A stretch of DNA of 64,000 bases, from assembly GCA_902775345.1 (NCBI GenBank), contig CACYLW010000002.1:1-64000 (forward strand), read 5' to 3'. Below are positions 16,478-25,093 of this stretch, piece by piece. Every line of letters begins with the position of its first letter. The stretch's first letter is position 1. A program made the translations under genes and the position numbers. This DNA comes from an uncultured Eubacteriales bacterium. Lineage in GTDB: Bacteria; Bacillota; Clostridia; Peptostreptococcales; Anaerovoracaceae. The notes below the pieces were generated by a model that saw nothing but the letters and a program-made list of their open reading frames with translations, was not told where the DNA came from and did no database searches.

Positions 16478-18027
16478 AAAGCAGAAAAAGAAACACATAT
16501 ATAGTCGCTGCTATACTGGCTGCTTATGCAGTGAGCAATGTTTTGCTGCTTGTTTCCGAATCAAAAGCTGAGGGCTCATCGATACATACCCTGGGAGATG
16601 CCCTCTGGTATTCTCTCATTACGCTTACGACCGTCGGATACGGAGACCTTTCCCCGGTGACTCCGGTGGGAAGAGTGGTCGGCGCCGTGCTTGCCCTGTG
16701 CAGTCTCGGAGTGATCACTGCAATAATCGGCACCCTGATCAATTTCATAAGCGGACAGGCCAGGCCAAGAAGGAGACTCAGGATGGCATCCGGCCGCAAA
16801 TGGTATGTCGTCAATGAGGAGAACGAGCAGTCTGAAGTGCTTGCGGAGTCTGTTCTGGCTGATGATCCCGGTGCTGTTGTCATTTTCAGGCATTCTGAAG
16901 AAAAACGCATGAACGGACGGAGTATAGTGCGCCTGGACTGCAGCCCGGAAGACCTTATCGATCTGAAAGGCGGCGTAAAGGATATCATGTATTTCTGCAT
17001 GGGTGAAGACTCATGGGAGAATTACCGTCAGGCGGAAGATGCTGCCGTACTGGGTATTGAAACTTATTGCCTTACTGACTTCGGCGCGGAAGGGACCTCC
17101 GGAAAACTGCATACGTTCAGTAAGAAAGAGACCATAAGCAGGTGCTACTGGAGGGATCATCCTGTACGAAAGGGAGAAACAGGCATCGTGCTGATAGGCA
17201 GCGGGAGCATCGCGGCGGATCTGCTTGAAAGGGGACTGCTTACAAACGTCTTCGAACCGGGAAGATACATCAGTTATCATGTTTTTGGCGATTCCTCGGA
17301 ATTCAGGAAATCACACCGTGAAGCTGTCAGGGCGCTGTGCGGAGGGGACCCGGACGATGACGCGCTGTTCCTTCATGAGGAGTGCTGGGAGTATCATCCT
17401 GAGATCATACGCAGCGCAGGAAGGATCATCATATGTGAAGATGATGACAGGGCGTGTTTGGAAACATACAGGGAGCTTATCAAGCTGTTCCCGACTGCTG
17501 CCGAGATCCATGTCAGACTGAACCGTGAGGTCGAAAAGGCCATATGCTTCGGAAGCAGCAGGTCTGTGTTTAAGATGGACTCTTTTGTCAGGGACGATAT
17601 CAACAGACTGGCGGTGCTGCTGAACGATATTTACAACAAAAGATCGGCTGCAGACACTGAATGGGATGAGCTGAGCGATCACCTTAAACGGTCGAATGTT
17701 GCCGCCGCCGATCATATGATAGTCAAGATAAGATATCTCCTTGATGACGACAGCATCACGGAGGTTACAAAACAGAACTGCCGCATGGCATATGAGACAT
17801 ACATGAATGGAGATCCTGAAAAGAAGGATATCTGCCGCGAGATGGAACACAGACGCTGGATGAGGTTCCATCAGATGTTCAACTGGACGTATTCACCTGA
17901 AAGAGATGATCTGATGCGCAGACATCCGATGATGCTCCCGTATTCAGATCTTTGTGAAGAAGACAGGGATAAAGATGCCTATGCCTGGGAAATGCTTTGC
18001 GAGGTCGCAGACAGATCATCTGTCTGA
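16474..18027 (+). CDS. Two-helix potassium channel with RCK-like region and C-terminal RyR domain
   Basis: This 517-residue protein has the layout TM1 (about 8-28), pore loop, selectivity filter TVGYGD (53-58) and TM2 (about 66-92), the minimal two-TM potassium channel. The cytoplasmic part has a Rossmann-like section from about 108 ('KWYVVNEENEQSEVLAESVL') and a second with GSGSIA at about 242. The end (455-510) is a clear RyR domain: 'EHRRWMRFHQMFNWTYSPER', then 'HPMMLPYSDL', then an acidic helix. The RCK position suggests ligand gating. RyR domains are proposed in the literature to bind nucleotide-derived ligands in bacterial conflict systems. It shares an ATGA overlap with the preceding gene, implying a fixed ratio and probably a complex. 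Potassium flux as the output is inferred from the filter. Confidence 0.82.
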   Translation: MKSRKRNTYIVAAILAAYAVSNVLLLVSESKAEGSSIHTLGDALWYSLITLTTVGYGDLSPVTPVGRVVGAVLALCSLGVITAIIGTLINFISGQARPRRRLRMASGRKWYVVNEENEQSEVLAESVLADDPGAVVIFRHSEEKRMNGRSIVRLDCSPEDLIDLKGGVKDIMYFCMGEDSWENYRQAEDAAVLGIETYCLTDFGAEGTSGKLHTFSKKETISRCYWRDHPVRKGETGIVLIGSGSIAADLLERGLLTNVFEPGRYISYHVFGDSSEFRKSHREAVRALCGGDPDDDALFLHEECWEYHPEIIRSAGRIIICEDDDRACLETYRELIKLFPTAAEIHVRLNREVEKAICFGSSRSVFKMDSFVRDDINRLAVLLNDIYNKRSAADTEWDELSDHLKRSNVAAADHMIVKIRYLLDDDSITEVTKQNCRMAYETYMNGDPEKKDICREMEHRRWMRFHQMFNWTYSPERDDLMRRHPMMLPYSDLCEEDRDKDAYAWEMLCEVADRSSV

Positions 18028-18042
18028 CAAGGGGGGACTGTA

Positions 18043-20826
18043 ATGAAAAGAATCATAAGCAAATCAATCAGCATATTTATGATCACGCTAATGATCATCC
18101 CTTTGACATGGCAGGTTTATGCGGATGAGATCCCTGAAGGTGTTCAGGAAACCGTGCAGAACGAGGTGCAGCAGCCGGATACTCAGGAAGCTGAAGAAGC
18201 CTCTCCATCTGCAGAACCGGCGGCGGAAGAGACAGCTTTATCAGAGGAAACGGCTGACCCTGAGCCGTCCGAACCGGCAACTGTGGATACTCCTTCACTG
18301 CCGGATGGAACCGAAACCGTGCCGGATGAGACCGAGATCGTGCCGGATGAAACCGAAATCGTGCCGGATGAAACCGATACGGATGCAGACGCGGAAACAG
18401 CAGGGACTGAGCCGGCTGAGCCGCAGACAGGCATGCAAACAGATAATGAATCCTATGAAACGGCTGCAGATGCCGGAATGTTTGCTGAAGAAACAAGGGC
18501 TGCAAAGAAGCCTGCAGCAGCTGCTGCAGGAGCAACAGCGCAAAGGGAGAAAAAAATAACCATCGACGGCACATCGCTTGACGGCAGTGAAGACAGCAGC
18601 GGAAACGGGTGGACTTACGAAAAGGATAGCGGAAGAATAGTTCTGAGGGACTTTACCGGCGGCGCTGATATCACATCAGACGGCATGGGAGTCGAAATCG
18701 TTTCTACCGGATTCAACAGACTCGGAACGCTTTCCTGCGACGGGGATATCAATGTGATAGGAACCGGCGTCCTTCTTGTCGATAAAGTTGAGATGGCTGA
18801 AGGCTGTTCGTTCAATCTGCTCCCGCTCAGGGAATACTATGATGAGAACGAGGGCGGCGTTGCGGTGTTCCTCATTCAGGAGGACGGCTCATACATGCTT
18901 GTAAACGGGAAGGTCAAAGGCATTATTGATGAGAAGGTCGAACTGCCGGAGGACGTCAGGCTCGTTCTTCCTGCAGAATCAATGCTTGAACTTCAGGCTT
19001 ACATAGCCAGGATAGAGACCGATGAGGATGGTAATAAAACGATCATACGTGATACTTCCGGATACAGTATGGAAGATCTGTATAATGTGGATAATGAATG
19101 CTACGGAGGTCATCTGCTGGTAGGCGATCTTACGCTTTATGAAAACGCAACTATCAGAAACAATAATCTGGGAGAGGCTATTGTTGCAGGGATAATAGTA
19201 GGCGGAAATCTGATAAACGAAGGACTCATCAGCGGAGGCTCTGTAACCGTAGTTCAGAAGGATTCCGGAACGGGAGGGCTGTATTCCGGGTCGGGCACCA
19301 TTGAGGATTCCTTTATCACCTTAAGGACCGGCCAGACGATGAGCATCAATATCAGGGACTCTGTTCTGAATCTGGAGCAGGGGGAGTATACGATCGAACA
19401 ATTAGGCCTGTCAGGCAGTTCGGAACTGTATTATGGGGGTAACCTTGAAATCAATAACATAAATGGTGATTCCGAAAGCTCCCTGAATGTATACAGCTTT
19501 GACATAAGTGACAACTTAAAACTTACCGGAGTGATCACAGGAACTGCTGTTGTGATCAAATCCGGTGTTGCTGAGCTTGCCAAAGAGGTGAAGTTTCTGA
19601 ACAAAGGAACGGTATCCAACGAAAAATATGGCAGCCAGATATTCAACTACAGTGATCTGAAAATCGTATCAGACGGAATAAAAGGACCTGTATTTCTCGG
19701 ACCAATGAATATTCCGGTTCCTTATCCTGTTCCTTCGTCGATACCTGTCGTGTCCTTCTATTTACATAAAACCGTTAATTACAACTGGAATATCGAACTG
19801 AGGGAAAACAAGGATGAAGGTCAGGGATATACGGAGCTTGATTGCTATAATGCGTCTGGCGGACTGATAACTTACAGAGACCTTATAAAGTTTTATTTTC
19901 CTGAAGGAACGGACTTCCTAAAGGAAGGGCAGAGCATCATTTTTGAAGTGTTACGCTATAAGGATGAAAAGCTGTCCATGACGGTCCTGGGTGATAATTA
20001 TGAGCAGGAAACTGATCCTGAAGGGGTATTCCTGATCAGGCTGGCATATCTTGATCCATGGTCGAACCAGCACGGCGGAACTACGGCGACTACCACACGT
20101 GCCAGTCAAACCGGCACGGGAAATATCGGCGGAAATCCGAAATCAATAATTACAGGGACAGGCATAACAAGGTTCTCTTCGGATGACCCGGATCCTGATC
20201 CACCTGCTCCGGACCCTGATCCAGATCCAGACCCAGATCCAGACCCTGATCCAGACCCTGATCCAGACCCGGACCCTGATCCAGACCCGGACCCGCCTGC
20301 TCCTGATCCGGACCCTGTCAGACCAGATCCGGATCCGCTGAAACCGGAACCTGTCAGACCTTCAAAGGAATACCGTATTGCCGCGGTCACTGCAGCCGGT
20401 GATACTCTGGCGCTTCAGATCCACGAGTTCGATCTGAATGCGGGAGCAGATGATGCCGTGAAAATACCTTGTTATAATCTTCTGGCTTATATCAACGGCG
20501 TTCAGGTCAGCAGAATGGAAAGTCCTGTAGAGGTTGAGATGGAGTATGTCCTTCCGGAAGATTTCAGGGACAAAGCGCTTTATGCAGTCTTTGCCGCTGA
20601 AGATGAGGCCCCGGACGAGATCCTGACAGCTGTTAAGGCTGAGTATGACGAAGAAACCGGGATACTCTCATTTGAGACCTCGCAGACAGGAGAATTTGTG
20701 ATCGCTGCTGTTGAATTTGACGGTGAGGAATTCTCGCCTGAGTTCTATGACGAACTCAAAGGGACGGACGAGGTAAAGCTGTTCATAAAATATCTGGAAG
20801 AAAAGAAGGACGATGCAAGATTATGA
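18043..20826 (+). CDS. Large exported protein with Asp-Pro repeat region, probably cell-surface
   Basis: This 927-residue protein has a signal peptide (about 1-28, ending 'WQVYADE'). An acidic Glu/Pro/Ala/Thr-rich region (30-170) follows, with a three-fold seven-residue VPDETEI repeat. Residues about 175-640 are a beta-rich domain with repeated 'GGNL.N...I..GS' phrases, possibly a solenoid. Residues 714-772 are an Asp-Pro repeat stalk, and about 775-905 form a final beta domain. The last residues 'KLFIKYLEEKKDDARL' are charged; no LPxTG motif or membrane anchor was found, so it is secreted or held non-covalently. It is embedded in the RyR-TIR operon, 15 bases after the channel gene, and its end overlaps the next gene by 14 bases. 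Function unknown. Confidence 0.65.
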   Translation: MKRIISKSISIFMITLMIIPLTWQVYADEIPEGVQETVQNEVQQPDTQEAEEASPSAEPAAEETALSEETADPEPSEPATVDTPSLPDGTETVPDETEIVPDETEIVPDETDTDADAETAGTEPAEPQTGMQTDNESYETAADAGMFAEETRAAKKPAAAAAGATAQREKKITIDGTSLDGSEDSSGNGWTYEKDSGRIVLRDFTGGADITSDGMGVEIVSTGFNRLGTLSCDGDINVIGTGVLLVDKVEMAEGCSFNLLPLREYYDENEGGVAVFLIQEDGSYMLVNGKVKGIIDEKVELPEDVRLVLPAESMLELQAYIARIETDEDGNKTIIRDTSGYSMEDLYNVDNECYGGHLLVGDLTLYENATIRNNNLGEAIVAGIIVGGNLINEGLISGGSVTVVQKDSGTGGLYSGSGTIEDSFITLRTGQTMSINIRDSVLNLEQGEYTIEQLGLSGSSELYYGGNLEINNINGDSESSLNVYSFDISDNLKLTGVITGTAVVIKSGVAELAKEVKFLNKGTVSNEKYGSQIFNYSDLKIVSDGIKGPVFLGPMNIPVPYPVPSSIPVVSFYLHKTVNYNWNIELRENKDEGQGYTELDCYNASGGLITYRDLIKFYFPEGTDFLKEGQSIIFEVLRYKDEKLSMTVLGDNYEQETDPEGVFLIRLAYLDPWSNQHGGTTATTTRASQTGTGNIGGNPKSIITGTGITRFSSDDPDPDPPAPDPDPDPDPDPDPDPDPDPDPDPDPDPDPPAPDPDPVRPDPDPLKPEPVRPSKEYRIAAVTAAGDTLALQIHEFDLNAGADDAVKIPCYNLLAYINGVQVSRMESPVEVEMEYVLPEDFRDKALYAVFAAEDEAPDEILTAVKAEYDEETGILSFETSQTGEFVIAAVEFDGEEFSPEFYDELKGTDEVKLFIKYLEEKKDDARL
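18319..18381 (+). repeat. 21-base coding repeat, three copies
   Basis: Three near-identical 21-base units start at 18319, 18340 and 18361, each beginning GTGCCGGATGA and encoding VPDETEI-like heptads. A degenerate copy precedes them. They sit in the acidic linker of the exported protein. Confidence 0.85.
20182..20358 (+). repeat. Asp-Pro coding repeat
   Basis: A run of alternating Asp and Pro codons (mainly GAT/GAC with CCA/CCT/CCG) encodes an extended stalk, broken by two PPAP elements and ending in Arg/Lys-Pro units. Such tracts are prone to replication slippage, so repeat number may vary between strains. Confidence 0.9.
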
Positions 20827-21658
20827 TATCTGCATCCTCGCTGTAGCCGGGGACGCATCAGTCGCGAATAAGCTGGCGGAGAGCATCCGCCGATACAGAC
20901 TTCCGTCGGGAACGGTCCTTCCGGAGAGCAAAATGGACTACAGACGGGTCTATGTTGAAGTGTCCGGCAGGGACTTCGATGATGAGGCCCGCAGCATACT
21001 TGACCACAGCCGCTGCCTGGCGGTGCTCTGTTCGCCTGAGACCAGGACCAGCGCATTCGTGCTTGACCGTCTGGCTTATTTCCGTGAGACCGGAAAAGAC
21101 GATAACATAATTGCAGTAATAATCCGGGGGGAGCCGGCTGACTCCTTCCCGGAGTCTTTTATTGAGAAGAAGACCGTACAAAAGATACTCCCTGACATGA
21201 CGGTCGTTGAGCGTACGGAGACGATAGAACCGGTAGCCTCGGATCTCAGGGCCGAAACGCGCAGGCGCTGGAAAGAGGCGCTGAATTATGAGACGGTCAG
21301 GATCATCGCCTCTGTTCTGGGACTGCATCCTGACGACCTTGAACAGCGGCACCGCGTACGCCACAGGAGAGCTGTCAGGACCATAGTGGCAGTCATAGCC
21401 GCTGTCTGCATCGGAGCAGCGGGTATCTTTACATATCTCGGACATATAGCACGTACCGAAGGGGAAATAGCCGAGCAGCAGGCAGTACTCTGCAGGGAAA
21501 TAGCTGAAAGGACTATAAACGAGCTGCCGGCGGCTTTTGAAGATGTTCCGCAGGCGCTTATATATATACAACAAGCGGTCAATGATGCTGAAAAGGCCCT
21601 TGAGGAACTGGGTCTTGACACGTCTGCCGGTGAGGGTCGGCCTGTAACGGGAGGGTAG
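20813..21658 (+). CDS. Membrane-anchored degenerate TIR-domain protein
   Basis: This is a 281-residue protein. Residues 1-150 are a TIR-like domain that aligns without gaps over 50 residues to the TIR domain of the next gene ('RCLAVLCSPETRTS' with 'NCLVVVCSTDTPSS', 'GEPADSFP' with 'GDPDTSFP'). At the position of the catalytic glutamate (E91 in the neighbour) this protein has R86, and the first strand motif is altered ('YDICILAVAG' in place of 'YDVFFSYRH'), so NADase activity is unlikely. One transmembrane helix follows (about 188-210), then a short helical tail. The start ATG 20813 lies within the end of the exported-protein gene, with AAGGA upstream. Probable role: scaffold or regulator of the active TIR partner. 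That role is inference. Confidence 0.7.
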   Translation: MQDYDICILAVAGDASVANKLAESIRRYRLPSGTVLPESKMDYRRVYVEVSGRDFDDEARSILDHSRCLAVLCSPETRTSAFVLDRLAYFRETGKDDNIIAVIIRGEPADSFPESFIEKKTVQKILPDMTVVERTETIEPVASDLRAETRRRWKEALNYETVRIIASVLGLHPDDLEQRHRVRHRRAVRTIVAVIAAVCIGAAGIFTYLGHIARTEGEIAEQQAVLCREIAERTINELPAAFEDVPQALIYIQQAVNDAEKALEELGLDTSAGEGRPVTGG

Positions 21659-21660
21659 AC

Positions 21661-23700
21661 ATGTTCGATTATGATGTGTTCTTCAGCTACCGTCACAGGC
21701 CGCTGGACAGTGAAATAACGCAGAAACTATTCAATCTGGCAGAGAATTACCGCCTGCCTGCTTCTTTGCGCGCAAGGGGCCTTACGGGAGTAAGGCGCGC
21801 ATTCAGGGACACGGAAGAACTGCCGGTAAGCAGGATCCTGACCGACACGATCGACAAGGCGCTGCGTTCCACAAACTGTCTTGTCGTTGTCTGCTCGACT
21901 GATACACCTTCGTCGGAATGGGTAGACAGGGAGGTGGCCACATTCATAGAACTCGGCAGGGCTGACCATGTATTTCCTATACTGATAAACGGAGACCCGG
22001 ATACTTCGTTCCCGGCTTCCATGAAGCTCATACCTGATATCATGGACAGGCTCATGGATATCCGGTCTGACGGAAACGATACAAGGAAAATGATGTCGCT
22101 TGCTTCGACCGAACTGCTCAGCGTAATTGCTTGTGTAGCCGGATGCGACAGGGATGAGCTGGCAAGAGAGCATTCCCTGGAACAGAACAGGAAGGTCATC
22201 AGGCGGGCTGTTTCCGCTGCCGCTGTTTTCGTCCTCATAGGAGCTGTCGCGCTGAGTCTCATGATACGTGCGCAGAATTACAGGGATGAAGCGGAGAAAA
22301 GGGAAGCTGCCTCGATGCAGATCCTGAATGAACTTACATACGGAGTGCCTGACAGGCTTGCTGATGTTCCGGGAGCTTACAGCCGCATCAGGGACATACT
22401 TTACAGCAATACCGAAGATATCAATAAGGTTTTACGGCTGACGCGCAATAAAGAGACGGGCGAGTACGAAGCGGCAGTAAATTACGAGAAGCTAGCAACT
22501 GCTGAAAACGTACTCGGCAGGCACGAGGAAGCGCTGGCTTCCGAAAACACGGCCATATCGCTGTTCGATGCCCTTGCCGAAACAGGGTATGAGCGTGCCG
22601 GATCAGGTCTTGCTTCAGGGTACAACAACCGCGCTGTCATCCTTAATTCAGCCGGACGCTATGAGGAGGCCGGCGCTGATTATGACAAAGCGATCAGCAT
22701 GCAGGAGGCTCTGGCGTCAGGGGACAACGTTGTTCTGGCAAGGATGCTGTTCAACTCAGGAGCAAATGCTGTCGATATGGGAAACGGAAACCTTGCAGCT
22801 GAACGCTTTGAGCAGAGTCTGGAACTGTTCGGTGGAATGGAGCGGTCGGCTGATGTACTGGATGCGCTCAGTACGGTGAAATACAATTACGGAGTGCTCC
22901 TGTACAGGTCCGGACTGTATGATGATGCGTCGGAGATGCTTTCCGCTGCGTGTGATGATCTGGACGAACTTATCGGAATAAACGATTCCCTCCGGAACAG
23001 AAGCAGCTATGTGCAGACTGCCTCGATGCTTGCCGCATGCCTTACTGATGCCGGCAAATACGAAGAAGCCGACCGGTATTATGATGATGCTGTCAAAGCT
23101 GCAGAGATACTGGCGAAGGACGAAGAGAACATGTTTTACCAGCAGATGCTGGCAGAACTGTATAACAACAGAGGGCTGGGTCTTAACATCCGCGGGGATT
23201 ATGCTGAGGCAGACAGATATTATTCTGAGGCATCCGTGATATACGGAAAAATATATGAAAAGACAGGCTCTGATCCTGACCGCGCGGCATATGCTGTCAG
23301 TCTGCTCAATACGGGAGAGAACGCTTTCAAGGCACATGAATATGACCGGTCCGCTGAGTTCTTTGCAAAAGGCCTGGATGAATACGGCGGGGCGGCAGAT
23401 GCTCTCGGAACATATCACAAGGCGCAGTATCTGGCATGGCGTTCATACTATGAACTGATCCATCTCAGGAACTATGATGCAGCGCTTGCATCGTCGTCAG
23501 CCGCTTATGAAATGCAGCCGGACAACACTCTCGTCAGAATGAATTATGCATATGCGTGTCTCTACTCGGGCAATGTGGAACAGGCAGAAAAGCTGCTGAG
23601 TGAAATTGCGGCTTCAGGGCGCGGAGAAGCAGATACAATACAGCGCGACCTGCAGGCACAGAGGGATGCCGGGCTGGAGAACATATCTGTTGAAATTTAA
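21661..23700 (+). CDS. Membrane-anchored TIR-domain protein with TPR repeats
   Basis: This is a 679-residue protein. The TIR domain (1-150) has 'YDVFFSYRH', 'RAFRDTEELP' and 'SSEWVDREVATF', where E91 is the expected catalytic glutamate of NAD-cleaving TIR domains. A basic segment leads to one transmembrane helix (about 182-203). About ten tetratricopeptide repeats fill 250-660 (e.g. 'AENVLGRHEEALASENTAIS', 'YNNRAVILNSAGRYEEAGAD', 'YNNRGLGLNIRGDYAEADRY'). The charge pattern puts the TIR domain inside and the TPRs outside, which would let an external or envelope cue control an internal signal. It starts two bases after the previous stop and is the last gene of the operon. NAD cleavage is predicted from family knowledge, not shown. 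Confidence 0.82.
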   Translation: MFDYDVFFSYRHRPLDSEITQKLFNLAENYRLPASLRARGLTGVRRAFRDTEELPVSRILTDTIDKALRSTNCLVVVCSTDTPSSEWVDREVATFIELGRADHVFPILINGDPDTSFPASMKLIPDIMDRLMDIRSDGNDTRKMMSLASTELLSVIACVAGCDRDELAREHSLEQNRKVIRRAVSAAAVFVLIGAVALSLMIRAQNYRDEAEKREAASMQILNELTYGVPDRLADVPGAYSRIRDILYSNTEDINKVLRLTRNKETGEYEAAVNYEKLATAENVLGRHEEALASENTAISLFDALAETGYERAGSGLASGYNNRAVILNSAGRYEEAGADYDKAISMQEALASGDNVVLARMLFNSGANAVDMGNGNLAAERFEQSLELFGGMERSADVLDALSTVKYNYGVLLYRSGLYDDASEMLSAACDDLDELIGINDSLRNRSSYVQTASMLAACLTDAGKYEEADRYYDDAVKAAEILAKDEENMFYQQMLAELYNNRGLGLNIRGDYAEADRYYSEASVIYGKIYEKTGSDPDRAAYAVSLLNTGENAFKAHEYDRSAEFFAKGLDEYGGAADALGTYHKAQYLAWRSYYELIHLRNYDAALASSSAAYEMQPDNTLVRMNYAYACLYSGNVEQAEKLLSEIAASGRGEADTIQRDLQAQRDAGLENISVEI

Positions 23701-23721
23701 AAAAGCCCTCCTGAGAGGGCT
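23698..23721 (-). terminator. Intrinsic terminator of the minus-strand aminotransferase gene
   Basis: AGCCCTC (23704-23710) pairs with GAGGGCT (23715-23721). The A-run before it on the plus strand becomes a T-run on the minus strand, so it serves the aminotransferase gene. It touches the stop codon of the TIR-TPR gene, and no separate terminator was seen for that operon. Confidence 0.8.
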
Positions 23722-23728
23722 GCGGTAA

Positions 23729-24901
23729 CTATCGCCTGTACGGCATTTTCTTTCTTATGGATTCCAGACGGTCCAGGGCAGCATATAAAGTGCTGTCCTG
23801 TTTTGCGAAGTGGAACCTTATCAGGTTGTTCACCGGCTCACGGAAGAAGCTCGAACCCGGTACGGCTGCCACTCCGACAAGGCGTGTCAGATCCTCACAG
23901 AACTCAAGATCATCTTCATAGCCGAATTCGGATATATCCATCAGAACATAATATGCTCCCTGAGGATCGGTGTGATTCAGGCCGATATCATCGAGGCCCC
24001 TCAGGAAGAGGTCCCTCTTGTGCGTGTATAAGTCAACAAGTCCCCTGTAATATTCAGGACCGGCCTTGATTCCCGGTATGACAGCCTCCTGAAGCGGATG
24101 AGGCGCACCGACGGTCAGGAAATCATGTACTTTCTTGACGCATTCCGTGATCTCGGGAGGAGCTATCACATATCCTATCCTCCATCCGGTAATGGAATAT
24201 GTTTTCGAAAGGGAAGAGCATGAAAGCGTGCGTTCGCGCATCCCCGGCAGAGATGCGATGTATGTGTGCTTATACGGCTCATAAACTATGTGCTCATATA
24301 CTTCATCAGTGATGACATATGTGTCGTATTTTATAGCCAGAGCCGCGATGATCTCAAGCTCTTCGCGGGTGAATACCTTGCCGGTAGGATTCGAAGGGTT
24401 GCACAGTATCATGGCTTTCGGATGCTGCCTGAATGCGTCCTCAAGCACCTCCGGATCGAAATGGAAGTCGGGCGGTATCAGCGGCACGTAAATAGGTTCG
24501 GCACCTGACAGGATGGTGTCAGCACCGTAATTCTCATAGAACGGAGAGAAGATGATGACCTTGTCTCCCGGATCCGCGACGGTAAGCACGGCTGACATCA
24601 TGGCTTCCGTGCTGCCGCATGTGATGGTGATCTCGGTATCGGGATCGATATCGATACCCATGAAACGACTCTGCTTTTCAGCAAGCGCCCGGCGGAGGTC
24701 AGGAGACCCGAATGTGATCGAATACTGATGTACGCCGGGGATGGAAGCAGTCTCGCCAAGCCTCCTGAGCAGCATCTCAGGGGGAGCAAAGTCAGGGAAG
24801 CCCTGGGACAGGTTTATCGAGTCATACTGATAGGCTATCCGGGTCATACGCCTTATTACTGAATCCGTAAAATTCTCAGTCTTTTTTGATAATTTCTGCA
24901 T
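23729..24901 (-). CDS. Class I/II PLP-dependent aminotransferase
   Basis: This 390-residue fold-type I aminotransferase has the PLP lysine at K233 in 'SSLSKTYSITGWRIGY', the cofactor-binding 'ITDEVYEH', and 'CNPSNPTGKVF'. The N-terminal 'INLSQGFPDFAPPEML' is characteristic of the group that includes kynurenine/glutamine transaminases and MetC-linked or aspartate-like aminotransferases. The substrate cannot be fixed from sequence. The start at 24901 has AAGGGG upstream. It is divergent from the decarboxylase operon and shares a 192-base control region with it, so a role in amino-acid catabolism is plausible but inferred. Confidence 0.85.
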   Translation of the reverse strand: MQKLSKKTENFTDSVIRRMTRIAYQYDSINLSQGFPDFAPPEMLLRRLGETASIPGVHQYSITFGSPDLRRALAEKQSRFMGIDIDPDTEITITCGSTEAMMSAVLTVADPGDKVIIFSPFYENYGADTILSGAEPIYVPLIPPDFHFDPEVLEDAFRQHPKAMILCNPSNPTGKVFTREELEIIAALAIKYDTYVITDEVYEHIVYEPYKHTYIASLPGMRERTLSCSSLSKTYSITGWRIGYVIAPPEITECVKKVHDFLTVGAPHPLQEAVIPGIKAGPEYYRGLVDLYTHKRDLFLRGLDDIGLNHTDPQGAYYVLMDISEFGYEDDLEFCEDLTRLVGVAAVPGSSFFREPVNNLIRFHFAKQDSTLYAALDRLESIRKKMPYRR

Positions 24902-24974
24902 GATTTAGCCCCTTGTTTTTCATTGTTTTTTCTATTGTATCAATTGCACTGAACATTAACAACAATAACGTCTA

Positions 24975-24994
24975 TGCTATGTTTTGCTATGTTT
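24975..24994. promoter_or_regulatory. Tandem 10-base direct repeat, candidate activator/repressor site
   Basis: TGCTATGTTT occurs twice head-to-tail (24975-24984, 24985-24994), and degenerate GTTTTGTTT copies follow. The period equals about one helical turn, so bound subunits would lie on one face. It ends 18 bases upstream of the -35 of the decarboxylase operon. Confidence 0.45.
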
Positions 24995-25011
24995 TGTTTA
25001 CCCCGTTTTGT

Positions 25012-25040
25012 TTGATTAAAAACCCCTTTCAATGTAGAAT
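25012..25040 (+). promoter_or_regulatory. Promoter of the decarboxylase operon
   Basis: TTGATT (25012-25017), a 17-base spacer and TAGAAT (25035-25040) precede the first gene by 53 bases. Confidence 0.5.
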
Positions 25041-25093
25041 AAAATCAGGAAAAATTGTAGTGCTATTATCATAAGCTCATAAGGAGGAAACTT

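Noticed and set aside
20182-20358. Short tandem repeats considered as a CRISPR array
   Set aside because: The units are contiguous codons inside a large open frame, with no spacers and no cas genes.
20106-20390. Minus-strand frame encoding a long Gly-Ser repeat
   Set aside because: It is the reverse complement of the Asp-Pro coding repeat, not a gene.
23704-23721. Hairpin as terminator of the TIR/RyR operon
   Set aside because: On the plus strand no T-run follows the stem; the T-tract exists only for the minus-strand aminotransferase transcript.
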